Positions 35,152-44,148 of a stretch of 64,000 nucleotides of DNA are shown piece after piece. The translations under genes were made by a program, and so were the position numbers. The stretch covers positions 3,339,418 to 3,403,417 of the forward strand of contig NZ_CP009687.1 of NCBI RefSeq assembly GCF_001042715.1, in the 5' to 3' direction. Position 1 is the first letter of the stretch; each line of letters opens with the position of its first letter. The notes beneath the pieces were generated by a model that was given only the letters and a program-made list of their open reading frames with translations, did no database searches and was not told the origin of the DNA. Source of the stretch: Clostridium aceticum (GTDB lineage: Bacteria; Bacillota; Clostridia; Peptostreptococcales; Natronincolaceae).

Positions 35152-36059
35152 TAAGCTGCTGTTATAAATTTAATTATTATGTTGCTTAAAGATTGTCCAT
35201 ACACATCTTTAACATTTGCTATGATTACTACATATTCTGTATCTGCAGTTAAATTACTTGTTGGATTTATTGTAATTATTTTACCTGTAGGATTTAGGCT
35301 TAATTCTACTGCTACAACGTCAAGTGTTGCTTTATTAATCATAGTTATATTGTAACTGCTTATTTTGTTATTGAATGTCAGTGCTGGACTTATATCAATA
35401 GCTACTTCTGTCTCTTCATCTGCTGGATTACTATTAGATAATTCTAGTGCATTTGGGGCTTCTGTGGTATCTGGCGTTTGCACTTGTAGATACCACCCTG
35501 CAGGATTAAAGGCTGGATCCGTTGTATCGGCAAATATTCTTTTGAGTGGCTTCATTTCTCCATCAATTTGCCATTGCTTTGTGGTAGTAACAGCTGTAAA
35601 AGTCATTTGATAGGTTTTTACATCTATATTACTTGTCTTTGTAGTTGCTTCCTCTGTCCCACCGCTGAATGTACCTTTTAGATATTGATAATACCTATAT
35701 CCGCTTTTCCCCTTATTGAATCTAAAGGATATTGCAACATCGGGTGGGTTAGGCTGCCCGTCATCATATACTCTGCCACTTATAGGATCATATTTCTTTC
35801 CAAGATATTTAGCCGCTTTTTCTGCAGGTATCCCAGCTATAGTCAAAGTTAAGGTGGTGACACCTTCGCCTATATATGTATTTGCTGGTACATTATCGTA
35901 GTACGTTGGAGTACTGTTTATCTCAGGTGCCCCTGCGATTTCAGCACTTGGAGCAAGATACTCCGGTGTTTCAGCTAAATAATTTTCAAAAGAATCTTCT
36001 AAAACTATTGCAGCATGCAGATTATCTACACCTACAAATTCTCCATACTTGTTATCCAT
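35151..36059 (-). CDS. major tail (tube) protein, phi13 type, with Ig-like domain
   Basis: Residues 1-200 fit the phi13-type major tail protein (KYGEFVGVDNLHAAIV, AEKAAKYLGKKYDPISGRVY, VAISFRFNKGKSGYRYYQYL). The last 95 residues (ELSNSNPADEETEVAIDISP, DTEYVVIIANVKDVYG) form a Big_5-type Ig domain, an optional surface decoration of tail tubes. Polymerises into the tail tube. Confidence 0.88.
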   Translation of the reverse strand: MDNKYGEFVGVDNLHAAIVLEDSFENYLAETPEYLAPSAEIAGAPEINSTPTYYDNVPANTYIGEGVTTLTLTIAGIPAEKAAKYLGKKYDPISGRVYDDGQPNPPDVAISFRFNKGKSGYRYYQYLKGTFSGGTEEATTKTSNIDVKTYQMTFTAVTTTKQWQIDGEMKPLKRIFADTTDPAFNPAGWYLQVQTPDTTEAPNALELSNSNPADEETEVAIDISPALTFNNKISSYNITMINKATLDVVAVELSLNPTGKIITINPTSNLTADTEYVVIIANVKDVYGQSLSNIIIKFITAA

Positions 36060-36073
36060 TTTATTTCCTCCTC

Positions 36074-36541
36074 TTAAAGTGCATAAATTTTCATTTCTGC
36101 ATCTAAAGTCTTACCCATTTCCTCTATAGCTTTCTTTTTCATCTTATTCACAGCAGGTCTTACGAAAGGTCGTTTTTTAAGCTGACTGGTTCCACTTTCC
36201 ATAGCTCTAGCTTTTAATGCATTGGGAACTCCTTTACTATCATAGCCTTCAAATCCTATTTTCGTATTTGTATTTCCTAGTCTATCTACATCTGGTGGAG
36301 CTATCCCAAATGAGTCAATTAAGTCGCCGGATGATTTTTTATAATTCTTTTTGACAATTCTCTGGCCTTTTCCTACATAGCCTGGATCCCTTATATTAGC
36401 TTCAAGGTTTTTTCTAATCTCATCAGCTATAGGCCTTGCCCCTGCCATTACAACCTTCTTTGCAATTTCTGTAGAATCTTTACCTAATCTAGAAAGTTTT
36501 TTAGCATACTCTTCACCTGCATTAATTTTCATCTTCGCCAT
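36074..36541 (-). CDS. HK97 gp10-like head-tail/tail completion protein
   Basis: A 155-residue basic protein (MAKMKINAGEEYAKKLSRLG, then KKRPFVRPAVNKMKKK) with the HK97-gp10 family pattern, in particular RPFVRPA near the end. Start ATG 36541 overlaps the preceding stop (TGATG); the ATG at 36562 has no better SD. Acts at the head-tail joint. Confidence 0.8.
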   Translation of the reverse strand: MAKMKINAGEEYAKKLSRLGKDSTEIAKKVVMAGARPIADEIRKNLEANIRDPGYVGKGQRIVKKNYKKSSGDLIDSFGIAPPDVDRLGNTNTKIGFEGYDSKGVPNALKARAMESGTSQLKKRPFVRPAVNKMKKKAIEEMGKTLDAEMKIYAL

Positions 36542-36858
36542 CAAACCATCTCCCATACCCATTCATAATGGATATATCCTGTATTTTCTTCATGCTGGAT
36601 TGAATTTAATCTCCATGCAATATCGACAGAATTAAGCTTTTCTTGTATCTGCTTGAATACAGGATCAAATTCTGTTTTGGTATAATAATCAATCGTTCCT
36701 TGAATCACCTGAGTTGTCATACGATTATCAGCGTAACCGGAATCCCCTTGACCATCTTCTGCCCATACAATGTAATTGCCTTTTTCTTTATGAGCTTCAA
36801 AATGATATGCTGGTACTCCTATTGTCAATAATAAATCTCTTAATTCAACTAATGTCAT
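36541..36858 (-). CDS. tail terminator / minor capsid-like protein
   Basis: From ATG 36858, with SD TTGGAGG, the product MTLVELRDLLLTIGVPAYHF has 105 residues. The pattern of an early IGVPAYHF, then GNYIVWAED and TKTEFDPVFKQIQEKL, fits tail-terminator proteins in the same slot of other siphoviruses. An upstream ATG at 36954 would lie within the previous gene. Confidence 0.7.
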   Translation of the reverse strand: MTLVELRDLLLTIGVPAYHFEAHKEKGNYIVWAEDGQGDSGYADNRMTTQVIQGTIDYYTKTEFDPVFKQIQEKLNSVDIAWRLNSIQHEENTGYIHYEWVWEMV

Positions 36859-37201
36859 AGGCAGCCTCCAATCTTTCAAGGGATAAATCCATGGATGGTG
36901 GATGCACATCAGGAGGATATTGTACCTGCTTAATTTTATATTGCTGTCCATCAATAGGAATAGCTATATCTTGTGTGGATATCTCTCTTCTCTGGGGAGT
37001 TCTAATTATTAAATCAATTTGCGCCTGAGATTGTTTTGCTGTCCAAAATCTCCCCATGCCTACAGTTCTCTCTTCGTACCTTAGAGAATCTGCTTTTAGT
37101 GTTAGGTCCTCTTTAGGCTTATTACCAATCTCAGCTATATTACCTACAGAATATATGTTTACTATTCCATCATTAAAGGTCTGTGTTTTCTGCTTCCTCA
37201 T
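36845..37201 (-). CDS. phage head closure / head-tail adaptor protein
   Basis: A 118-residue protein with KPKEDLTLKADSLRYEERTV and FWTAKQSQAQIDLIIRTPQR, as in head-closure proteins of clostridial siphoviruses. Overlaps neighbours on both sides. Confidence 0.75.
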   Translation of the reverse strand: MRKQKTQTFNDGIVNIYSVGNIAEIGNKPKEDLTLKADSLRYEERTVGMGRFWTAKQSQAQIDLIIRTPQRREISTQDIAIPIDGQQYKIKQVQYPPDVHPPSMDLSLERLEAAYDIS

Positions 37202-37481
37202 AGGCTTTCACCTCCAGTGCAATTTGAAGTGTCAGCAATTCATGTAAGTAATTCTTTTGAAATTCTTCTAAATCATTTGAACGGGCATATCTGCAATAAT
37301 CAAAAAGTAATTCTCTTGGTTTATCTTCAATGCTATAATCCATTTCAGATCCTGCAATTCTATCAATATACTTTATACCACGGGCAATAATGCCGGAGAG
37401 TTTTTCGTCTCCGGCAGAATCTTCCCATGTTATATCAAGGTAATTGCGGACAGCCTCTAATAAGCCCTCAGGTAGTACCAT
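37173..37481 (-). CDS. head-tail connector (gp6-like)
   Basis: The 102-residue helical protein (LEAVRNYLDITWEDSAGDEK, IARGIKYIDRIAG, ELLFDYCRYARSNDLEEF) matches the gp6/DNA packaging connector family that binds below the portal. Confidence 0.8.
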   Translation of the reverse strand: MVLPEGLLEAVRNYLDITWEDSAGDEKLSGIIARGIKYIDRIAGSEMDYSIEDKPRELLFDYCRYARSNDLEEFQKNYLHELLTLQIALEVKAYEEAENTDL

Positions 37482-37503
37482 ATCCCCTCATCCTCTCTAC
37501 TTC

Positions 37504-37725
37504 TTAGTTGTTGTTTTTTGCCTTTATCTCTTCTTCTGGATTTTTTTCTGACTCCTTACTTACTTTAGGATCTGTTTCTTCTCTAATTTCTTCTATAAAA
37601 CCCCCTAAAGAGGTAGAGTTTATTTCCTCATACCTCTCCTCTGATATTGTGATTTCTTCCCCTGCTCTATGAAGCTTCTTTGTATTTTTATCTCTAAAGT
37701 TTCTTGTTACCTTAGCTTTCATCAT
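37504..37725 (-). CDS. small charged head-region protein
   Basis: 73 residues; N-terminal half KAKVTRNFRDKNTKKLHRAG looks like a small SH3-like fold, C-terminal half is an acidic tail (KVSKESEKNPEEEIKAKNNN). Similar small genes follow capsid genes in many phages. Function unknown. Confidence 0.65.
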   Translation of the reverse strand: MMKAKVTRNFRDKNTKKLHRAGEEITISEERYEEINSTSLGGFIEEIREETDPKVSKESEKNPEEEIKAKNNN

Positions 37726-37746
37726 GTACCCTCCCTAAAATTCTTC

Positions 37747-38994
37747 TTATATCTCAGGCTCCCCTCCTGGAAAATCTTCTGCATTTACTACAAATACTTG
37801 ATGTGCAGCTGGCTTCAGTCCTGAAATATCTGCATAAACAAAGGCAGTATTGTCCAGAGGTTCCCCATGTCCATAAAGCTTCACGAGATATACTCTTTCA
37901 TCCTCTAGGAAACGATACTCATCGGAGTATTCGATTTTACCGCTCTTTGCAGTTCCAATACCCATGAAATATCTTTTTGCTAATCCAATAATAGCTTTCC
38001 CTTGATCTATTTGAGTTGATTGAATTACATCCGTAGGAAATGGCAGCACATTATTTACATATGTACCATCAGCTGCTCTTATTGTTGTAGCCGGCATAAC
38101 CTTTTGTAGATAATCGACCGGATTTACAATCATAATAACTCTTCTTACTACTCTTGATTTCTCATTAGGTCCAACCGCCATTCCTGAAAGCAATTGTCCG
38201 TAGGACACTGGATCTAAGCTATTTACCTCAACAGTTTCTTTTAATGGGTACACTCCATCTGTAACGGTTACACCTTCTCCAACTTGACGATTCATTCCTA
38301 TAGGCATGTTTTTACCAGTACCGTTGATGATCCCTTCCTCTAAGCCATTTGCTATTGCCTCTCCTAAAATGATTCTTACATATCTGTCTAACCATGCAGG
38401 CCCTAAATCTAGCATAGATTTAGATACTGGTAGAAATGCAGATAGCTTGTGTAGCCCCATATTCATTTTCTTAAATCCTGAGGTTAACTCTTTCACGATC
38501 TCTGATGTAAGGGTGCTCCATGTAGCCAATTCAGTTCCATTTGTATTTACCAGGTATTCGATTAATCCACTTGTATTTTGGAAACTAATTGCATCTAAGA
38601 GTGGATGGTTTTCTGTCAAATCTTCAAACACGGCATCGATAACAGTCTTTGGCATTACTACATCAATATCTGAAAGAGCTTGCTGAGGATTACTAGTTTT
38701 CATCGCCTCAATAACTCTCTGGAAATAGTTATTTTCCTCTGATGTCAGCTGCCTTACTCCTCTACCAGCAAGAACATTTTGATCTACTGTTTGAACCATT
38801 CCTTTGGCCTCTTCCATCACGGCTTCCTGAATAGTTTCTGTGAACTCTGTGAAGGCTTGGGCAAAGGATTCTTCGTCTCCATCTTTGATAGCTTGATTTA
38901 ACTTATTCATGATTTCTGCTTTCTTGGCTTGAATTAAATCTAGATTTCTCATTCCAGCAAATAATTGTAAATTAATTTTTTTCATTCTAGGCAT
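37747..38994 (-). CDS. major capsid protein, HK97 fold
   Basis: 415 residues. The N-terminal 110 residues are helical (a scaffold-like delta domain), followed by the HK97 core: VVMPKTVIDAVFEDLTENHP, ELATWSTLTSEI, LHKLSAFLPVSKSMLDLGPA, AIANGLEEGIINGTG, and the P-loop-like end YRFLEDERVYLVKLYGHG. It starts MPRMKKINLQLFAG, a motif shared with the protease gene before it. Confidence 0.92.
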   Translation of the reverse strand: MPRMKKINLQLFAGMRNLDLIQAKKAEIMNKLNQAIKDGDEESFAQAFTEFTETIQEAVMEEAKGMVQTVDQNVLAGRGVRQLTSEENNYFQRVIEAMKTSNPQQALSDIDVVMPKTVIDAVFEDLTENHPLLDAISFQNTSGLIEYLVNTNGTELATWSTLTSEIVKELTSGFKKMNMGLHKLSAFLPVSKSMLDLGPAWLDRYVRIILGEAIANGLEEGIINGTGKNMPIGMNRQVGEGVTVTDGVYPLKETVEVNSLDPVSYGQLLSGMAVGPNEKSRVVRRVIMIVNPVDYLQKVMPATTIRAADGTYVNNVLPFPTDVIQSTQIDQGKAIIGLAKRYFMGIGTAKSGKIEYSDEYRFLEDERVYLVKLYGHGEPLDNTAFVYADISGLKPAAHQVFVVNAEDFPGGEPEI

Positions 38995-39022
38995 TTTTTT
39001 CTCTCCTTTTTTTACATGAAAA

Positions 39023-39853
39023 TTAGCGGAACAATGCCGCCATTAGGTTTTTAGGTTTATTTTGTTTTGGTGGTTCTGGATCTTTAGGTAGTACTTTTTG
39101 AACCGGTTTTTTCCCCAACTCTCTAAATTGAGCTACAATAGCCTTGTTATAATTTAGTTGTTGCTCTAATGTTTTATTCATTTGCTGAAGCATCTGCTTA
39201 GCTTCTGTCAAATCAGCTTCTTTTTCTAATAACTCATCTGCAAAACCATACTCAATACACTGTTGTGCCGTTAACCATGTCTCTGCCTCTAACAGTTCAA
39301 TTAATTTTCCTTCTTCCATTTTGCCGTTAGACTTTTCTAAATAGGCTTGCCTATTCCCTTCCATGATTACGTCCAAGTCATCAGCAGCTTTTCTTAATTG
39401 TCTTGCATTGCCTACTGCTACATTCATGGCATCGTGTATCATCATCATAGTATTTTTAGGCATGATTACCCTATCTCCAGCCATAGCTATTACAGAAGCC
39501 ACAGAGCAGGCGAACCCATCTATATATACAACCTTCTCTGCTGGATGCCTTCTTAGCTGACTATATATAGCTGTACCTTCAAATACACTACCTCCATAGC
39601 TGTTGATATAGATATTGATTTGTTTTGCATCAGGGTATTTGGCAAGTTCATTTCTAAAATGATTTGCTGAGGTTTCGCTTTCAACTCTTTCCCATTCCCA
39701 CCAGTCAAAATAATCTCCTTTAACATCCCCGTAGATATACATATCTAGAGTATTGGGTTGTGCTGCTTGTTTAAGTTCCCAAATTCTTTTAGGAGTGCCC
39801 GCTGGTGGATTATCAGCAAATAGTTGTAGATTGATTACGAAATCTTTTCCCAC
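39023..39853 (-). CDS. ClpP-type prohead protease
   Basis: The ClpP fold contains catalytic Ser117 (DGFACSVASVIAMAG) and His140 (MMMIHDAM), with the oxyanion NSYGGSVFEG near 84. C-terminal helical tail and basic end. It starts with MGKDFVINLQLFADNPPAG. It should trim the capsid delta domain during assembly. Confidence 0.92.
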   Translation of the reverse strand: MGKDFVINLQLFADNPPAGTPKRIWELKQAAQPNTLDMYIYGDVKGDYFDWWEWERVESETSANHFRNELAKYPDAKQINIYINSYGGSVFEGTAIYSQLRRHPAEKVVYIDGFACSVASVIAMAGDRVIMPKNTMMMIHDAMNVAVGNARQLRKAADDLDVIMEGNRQAYLEKSNGKMEEGKLIELLEAETWLTAQQCIEYGFADELLEKEADLTEAKQMLQQMNKTLEQQLNYNKAIVAQFRELGKKPVQKVLPKDPEPPKQNKPKNLMAALFR

Positions 39854-40011
39854 TCTATTTCACCTCCTCCTATTAAATTTCCTAGCTCAAATGATGATTC
39901 TGAAATTAGTCTCATAGCCTTTTTTACTGTTTGATCCTTCATCGCTGCAACTATTAGCATTCCAGCTGCTGTATCAAGTTTGCTGATAATCGTATCTATT
40001 TTCTTATCCAC
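39835..40011 (-). CDS. small phage protein between portal and protease
   Basis: From GTG 40011 (SD AAGGAGGTG) the product MDKKIDTIISKLDTAAGMLI has 58 residues, helical. It overlaps the portal end and the protease start. Unknown role. Confidence 0.55.
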   Translation of the reverse strand: MDKKIDTIISKLDTAAGMLIVAAMKDQTVKKAMRLISESSFELGNLIGGGEIEWEKIS

Positions 40012-41170
40012 CCTCACCACCTCCTTCAAGTGCTTTAAGTAATTCCTCTACACTAGAATAATTCTTTGTCATAAAGTGCTGCCATGCCCATGGTTCATTA
40101 ATTGGTTCATCTCCTACTGCAATTCTTATGTCATTGATGCAGAAAGCTCCTGATGATATAAGTTTATCGATTGAAGTTGCTACTGATAGTAAGTCTATGT
40201 GCTTGATTGTCTTGGTGTCTATTTTTAGGAACGTTCCTTGCCTAAAGCCTTCATAGCCAGAGCGTTTTCTATTTATTTCTTCATGGAGCATATCGGTTAA
40301 TGGATCTATGCAGAAGGTGAGATAGTTGTTGACAGCTTTTTCTGTATCAGCAAGATCTCCTCTAAGTAAAGCTGGAGGAATACAAAAAGCCCTGGCTGTG
40401 AAATCATAGATATCATCAATCATGGCTTTTATATCCCTGGTACCCTCTTGAGAATATGTTTTTGACCCTATATCTGTATATGAGTAACCATCGAAAAGTG
40501 GTAATACAGCACTATCTGCTTCAAAGAATGTTTTAAACCTCTCATTCATTAATTTTTCAAAGGTTTCCTTGAAATTGGTTTTCCCTTGTGCTACTGCATT
40601 GACATCTAATATCCCTTTGTTTCCTCTAGATTTTTGGTAACTTTTCTGGCTATAGGTTATTAGCTTTCCATAACTCTCGTACATGGCATTAATGAGCTTT
40701 CGAATGTCTTTGTTATTGAGTTTAAAATATAATACATCACTCATAAGAAATGTTTTATTAAATGTAAAATCTCCTACTGTTACCTGGGTAAATTGATTAT
40801 CAAATAATGCATATTCTTTTTTAGAAAACGAATCAGCTACAAGCAGCTGTCCTCTATTTTCAATAATCAGACACTCGTTGTTTTCATAGAGCTTACTTAT
40901 CCATTTATGAATAAATTGACTTGAATTTTCATTCCGATTAGGCTCAACATTCCAAAGATAATATTCTTTACCTTTTTCTTCTTTTTTACGAAGATATGTC
41001 TTAAATTCACATTTACTTATTGAATTTGCTATAAGATTTACTGCAGTATAAAATGCAAGATTCCTTACATAAAGCTCCGCAGCTAGATTAAAAAAATCTG
41101 ATTCATCTATGGAAAAGTCAAGGATTTCTCCACTACTTAATTTTGATTTTATCCATGTAAGCAATCCCAA
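40004..41170 (-). CDS. portal protein
   Basis: From TTG 41170 with SD GGAGGTGA the product is 388 residues. Portal markers are LYVRNLAFYTAVNLIANSIS, YYLWNVEPNRNENSSQFIHK, VLYFKLN, and FCIPPALLRGD near residue 280 with NNYLTFCIDPLTDMLHEEIN after it. It forms the dodecamer ring for DNA packaging. Confidence 0.92.
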   Translation of the reverse strand: MGLLTWIKSKLSSGEILDFSIDESDFFNLAAELYVRNLAFYTAVNLIANSISKCEFKTYLRKKEEKGKEYYLWNVEPNRNENSSQFIHKWISKLYENNECLIIENRGQLLVADSFSKKEYALFDNQFTQVTVGDFTFNKTFLMSDVLYFKLNNKDIRKLINAMYESYGKLITYSQKSYQKSRGNKGILDVNAVAQGKTNFKETFEKLMNERFKTFFEADSAVLPLFDGYSYTDIGSKTYSQEGTRDIKAMIDDIYDFTARAFCIPPALLRGDLADTEKAVNNYLTFCIDPLTDMLHEEINRKRSGYEGFRQGTFLKIDTKTIKHIDLLSVATSIDKLISSGAFCINDIRIAVGDEPINEPWAWQHFMTKNYSSVEELLKALEGGGEGG

Positions 41171-41189
41171 GTTTTCACCTCCCTCCAGC

Positions 41190-42866
41190 TTAGTATGTAT
41201 ATACATCTACATCTGGGGTTTCTGCAGAACCTCCATCACCTAGTAGGTCCTCTATTACCATTGAATGAACTAAGGCCATGAAAGGATCTGTTTTCCTGCT
41301 CTTAGCCTCTATTTTCCCGTAATAAAAGTTCCCGGTATCGGTTCCTTGTTTTTTTCCTGATGCTAGTACCTTTGTATTATTTGTGGCCCATCTAAGGGGC
41401 GGTTCATTTCCCCATACAAAATATTGTTTTAAAAAACATCTTTCTATCACTGGTTGTGTTCGCATTATATCCGAAGGCCTAACAAGCTTAACGTTTTTAT
41501 ATTCTGCTGCATCAAAACCAATTTTTTTAAGAGAATTTGAAACAATAGCATACTTATGGTTGTCTAATGCTATGCCAACTATATTGTATTTTGCAGCCTG
41601 CTCCTCTATATATTCTGCTAATAGATCAGGATGGATTTCCACATCATCGACTAATGTTAATCTCCCTTCATCAGCCCATTGTCTCCAGGGCACCTTCAAT
41701 CTTTTTAAGTCTGCAGATTGTAAGCATAGCCATGAATGACTTATATCATATCTTATATCTCCTTCTCTAAAATGGAGATTCACAGAAGCAAGGTCGTTTA
41801 TCTTAGCATAATCTAATCCAACGGTACAGGATCTTCCTTTCAAATCAGGAATTTTTTTATTTGTAGCAGCTATGTTTTCCCATTCTGTTACAGCAACTTC
41901 TTTGTTTGATTTTGGCCAATTCATTCTTTTTGTGTAGAATTCTTGCTCTACACTTGGTTTATATTTCATTGTGACAAATTCTTTATCCATTTCTTTCTGC
42001 AGAACAGGGAAAAATCTTAATGATGGATTGGCTTTATGCCACATTTTCGGATCGATGGCCTCTTCTTCTTTATCAATTTTATAGATTAAAGGTACCAACC
42101 CTATATCTTTTATTATCCCTTTTAACACATCTGCCGCTATTGATAATTCATCATCCAGTACACCTTCTCTAATATGTCCATTTGTTGAAATTTTAAAGGT
42201 TCTAGAATGTTTTCTTTTCCCAAATCCACTTGTAAACACATTGATAATTGCATAGTCTTCATATTCGTGGATTTCATCAAATATTAAACAAGCAGTTCTT
42301 TTTCCATCCTTGGTCCTTGCATTTGATGTGTTAAATTTAATATAAGACTTTGTTTTTAGGTTTTTAATGATTTCTTTAGTCTTATAAAAAAATTTCTTAG
42401 ATTTCTGCCAAGTTCTCTCCAGCATTTCATAAATGTCATTGAAGGATGTCTCTGCCTGATCTTCGCTGTTGGCCACGATGTCAACATTGTAACCCTTAAC
42501 TCCATGATAATGAGTAGTAATGTACCATGCTATAGCAGATATAAATCCATTCTTTCCATTTCCTCTACCCATCACTATTAGAAATTCATCGAATACAACA
42601 GTATCATTTGATTTGTTGTAGCAATGAATTAAGGCAATAATAAAAAGCTCCCAGTCCAGCAGCTCCATTTCAAAATATCGTTCTATTAGTTCTACAGCCT
42701 TTTCAATTTTGGCAGTGTCTATAAATACATCTGAGTTATTTAGCTTGTATTCAATATAATCCATTGCCAACTTTAGTTCTTTTGATGAGGGTATAAGTCC
42801 ATTTCTTATGGCATCCATGTAGGAATCTATGTAGGGATGATAGTTACATTTCCTCATCATCCTCAC
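41190..42866 (-). CDS. terL: terminase large subunit
   Basis: The N-terminal ATPase has Walker A GRGNGKNG near residue 89 and Walker B CLIFDEIHEY near 172. The C-terminal nuclease has first acidic motif GLDYAKINDLASV and second ALDNHKYAIV, and a late acidic TDPFMALVHSM. At 558 residues it is the full length of the HK97/phi-SLT-type large subunit. It overlaps terS. Cuts and pumps DNA through the portal. Confidence 0.95.
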   Translation of the reverse strand: MRMMRKCNYHPYIDSYMDAIRNGLIPSSKELKLAMDYIEYKLNNSDVFIDTAKIEKAVELIERYFEMELLDWELFIIALIHCYNKSNDTVVFDEFLIVMGRGNGKNGFISAIAWYITTHYHGVKGYNVDIVANSEDQAETSFNDIYEMLERTWQKSKKFFYKTKEIIKNLKTKSYIKFNTSNARTKDGKRTACLIFDEIHEYEDYAIINVFTSGFGKRKHSRTFKISTNGHIREGVLDDELSIAADVLKGIIKDIGLVPLIYKIDKEEEAIDPKMWHKANPSLRFFPVLQKEMDKEFVTMKYKPSVEQEFYTKRMNWPKSNKEVAVTEWENIAATNKKIPDLKGRSCTVGLDYAKINDLASVNLHFREGDIRYDISHSWLCLQSADLKRLKVPWRQWADEGRLTLVDDVEIHPDLLAEYIEEQAAKYNIVGIALDNHKYAIVSNSLKKIGFDAAEYKNVKLVRPSDIMRTQPVIERCFLKQYFVWGNEPPLRWATNNTKVLASGKKQGTDTGNFYYGKIEAKSRKTDPFMALVHSMVIEDLLGDGGSAETPDVDVYTY

Positions 42867-43188
42867 CGCCTGTTTGTGCAGGCTTAATGCCTAGCTCTGA
42901 TAAAAGTTTTAGCATCTGTGCATTAACTTTGATACGTTGTTCAATGCTGTCATTTTTCTTTACTCCAGATTGTCCTCCACCGTTGTTGTATTTTATATTT
43001 ACTCCACGTTGCTGGATATCATCCACTAGCAAACATTTTGTAACCCACATATCCATGTAGTCATTTACTAGATCGGTGTAGTATTTTCCGACTGTGCCAG
43101 TACGCTCTAGCTGATCAAGTAAATCTTGCTTAATTTCAGCGTATGAACTAGAGTTTAAATATTTTTTTGTTTTTGCATTAGCCGCCAT
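42844..43188 (-). CDS. terS: terminase small subunit, P27 family
   Basis: ATG 43188 follows GGGGGTGGGGGT. The product MAANAKTKKYLNSSSYAEIK has the P27 pattern: LLDQLERTGTVGKYYTDLVN, DYMDMWVTKCLLVDDI, and the acidic C-terminus. It recognises the packaging site. Confidence 0.88.
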   Translation of the reverse strand: MAANAKTKKYLNSSSYAEIKQDLLDQLERTGTVGKYYTDLVNDYMDMWVTKCLLVDDIQQRGVNIKYNNGGGQSGVKKNDSIEQRIKVNAQMLKLLSELGIKPAQTGGEDDEEM

Positions 43189-43292
43189 ACCCCCACCCCC
43201 CGTCATGTGAGATTTTGAAAAATTTCTTTTGTCTACCCCCAGCCGAGTCAAGAAGGTCTGAATTAAAATGCGATCTTTTTTGACCGGGGGTA

Positions 43293-43436
43293 TTATTTTA
43301 ATGCATCAAGTTTGACCATCAGTAACATAAACCGTCCAAGAGCATTTTCTATTTCTTCTGTGTTTCCATTTTCGATTGCTTTCGCTACTAAATCACTTGT
43401 ATCTCTTAATTTCTTAAAGAATTCTATTTGTTCCAT
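43293..43436 (-). CDS. small phage protein upstream of terS
   Basis: 47 residues (MEQIEFFKKLRDTSDLVAKA, then NGNTEEIENALGRFMLLMVK). Strong SD AGAGGTGGT. Helical, with typical IENALGRF pattern seen in clostridial phage genomes beside HNH and terminase genes. Function unknown. Confidence 0.7.
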   Translation of the reverse strand: MEQIEFFKKLRDTSDLVAKAIENGNTEEIENALGRFMLLMVKLDALK

Positions 43437-43440
43437 TTTC

Positions 43441-43809
43441 TTACCACCTCTCTTCTGTTAATAGCTTCTTTTTCTTCCTCTGCCTATGATCATGTTCTTC
43501 TTCATGGCAATTGTGACAAAGCGGAATAAGATTTTTATATTCTTTGCCCTGGAATATATATGTTTTACTAAGTGCCAATCTTGGATGTTTCTTCACGTAT
43601 TGCACGTGATGGACATGCGTTGCTTTTTTATAAAATCCTCTTTCCTTACACTTTTGGCATTCATATTTATGATCCTTTAATATTTCTTCTCTAAGATTTA
43701 ACCAATAGCTCGATGTATAAAATGCATGTAGATTATTTGTGTTGATTAAGTTTTGAATTCATTGCCCTACTTCAATTGCATTTTGTGTGTTTATTTTTAT
43801 TTCTCCCAC
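43441..43809 (-). pseudogene. HNH endonuclease interrupted by an in-frame TGA
   Basis: The frame from about 43809 (VGEIKINTQNAIEVGQ) meets TGA at 43761-43759 and continues as IQNLINTNNLHAFYTSSYWL, then YECQKC and the ββα-metal core HVHHVQYVKKHPRLAL and LIPLCHNCHEEEHD. The HNH His residues and the CxxC zinc pairs are intact after the stop. Comparing families, a Trp codon (TGG) is likely at the TGA. Downstream there is no ATG/GTG with SD. HNH proteins next to terminase are needed for packaging in many cos phages, so loss could cripple the prophage. Confidence 0.75.
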
Positions 43810-43814
43810 CTCTT

Positions 43815-44021
43815 TTATTTGATTTTCCCATCCCGCTTTTTGTATGAATTATGTGTCATACAGTCTTTAGTTCCTTCGAATTTTTTCTCTATAAAAATGT
43901 CTATGTCCTCACACCCATTAATTTCACAACAGTCAGAACAGAACACTTGGGATATGCATACTATTTTCCTATTATGAAATTTAGCTTTAACTTTATACTT
44001 TTCTATTCTGATCACCTCCAA
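43815..44021 (-). CDS. small Cys-containing phage protein
   Basis: Up to 68 residues with a CISQVFCSDCCEINGCED cluster, perhaps metal-binding. The exact start is unclear: GGAGGTGATC lies within the frame near 44016, and no ATG follows at a good distance. It abuts the degenerate HNH gene. Confidence 0.45.
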   Translation of the reverse strand: MEVIRIEKYKVKAKFHNRKIVCISQVFCSDCCEINGCEDIDIFIEKKFEGTKDCMTHNSYKKRDGKIK

Positions 44022-44042
44022 AATTTAAAATATAAAATAAAA

Positions 44043-44073
44043 ATAAAAACCCCATTCAACTGAACAGGGTTTT
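44043..44073 (-). terminator. terminator at the end of the early region
   Basis: AAAACCC and GGGTTTT pair with a 14-base loop; on the minus strand it is followed by T-rich sequence. It separates the regulator at 44149 from the packaging genes. Confidence 0.65.
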
Positions 44074-44148
44074 CTAATAAAGGGGGACGGGTTATATCTT
44101 TCCTTAATACCATATTAACACATGTAAAACGGACATATCGGGACAACT

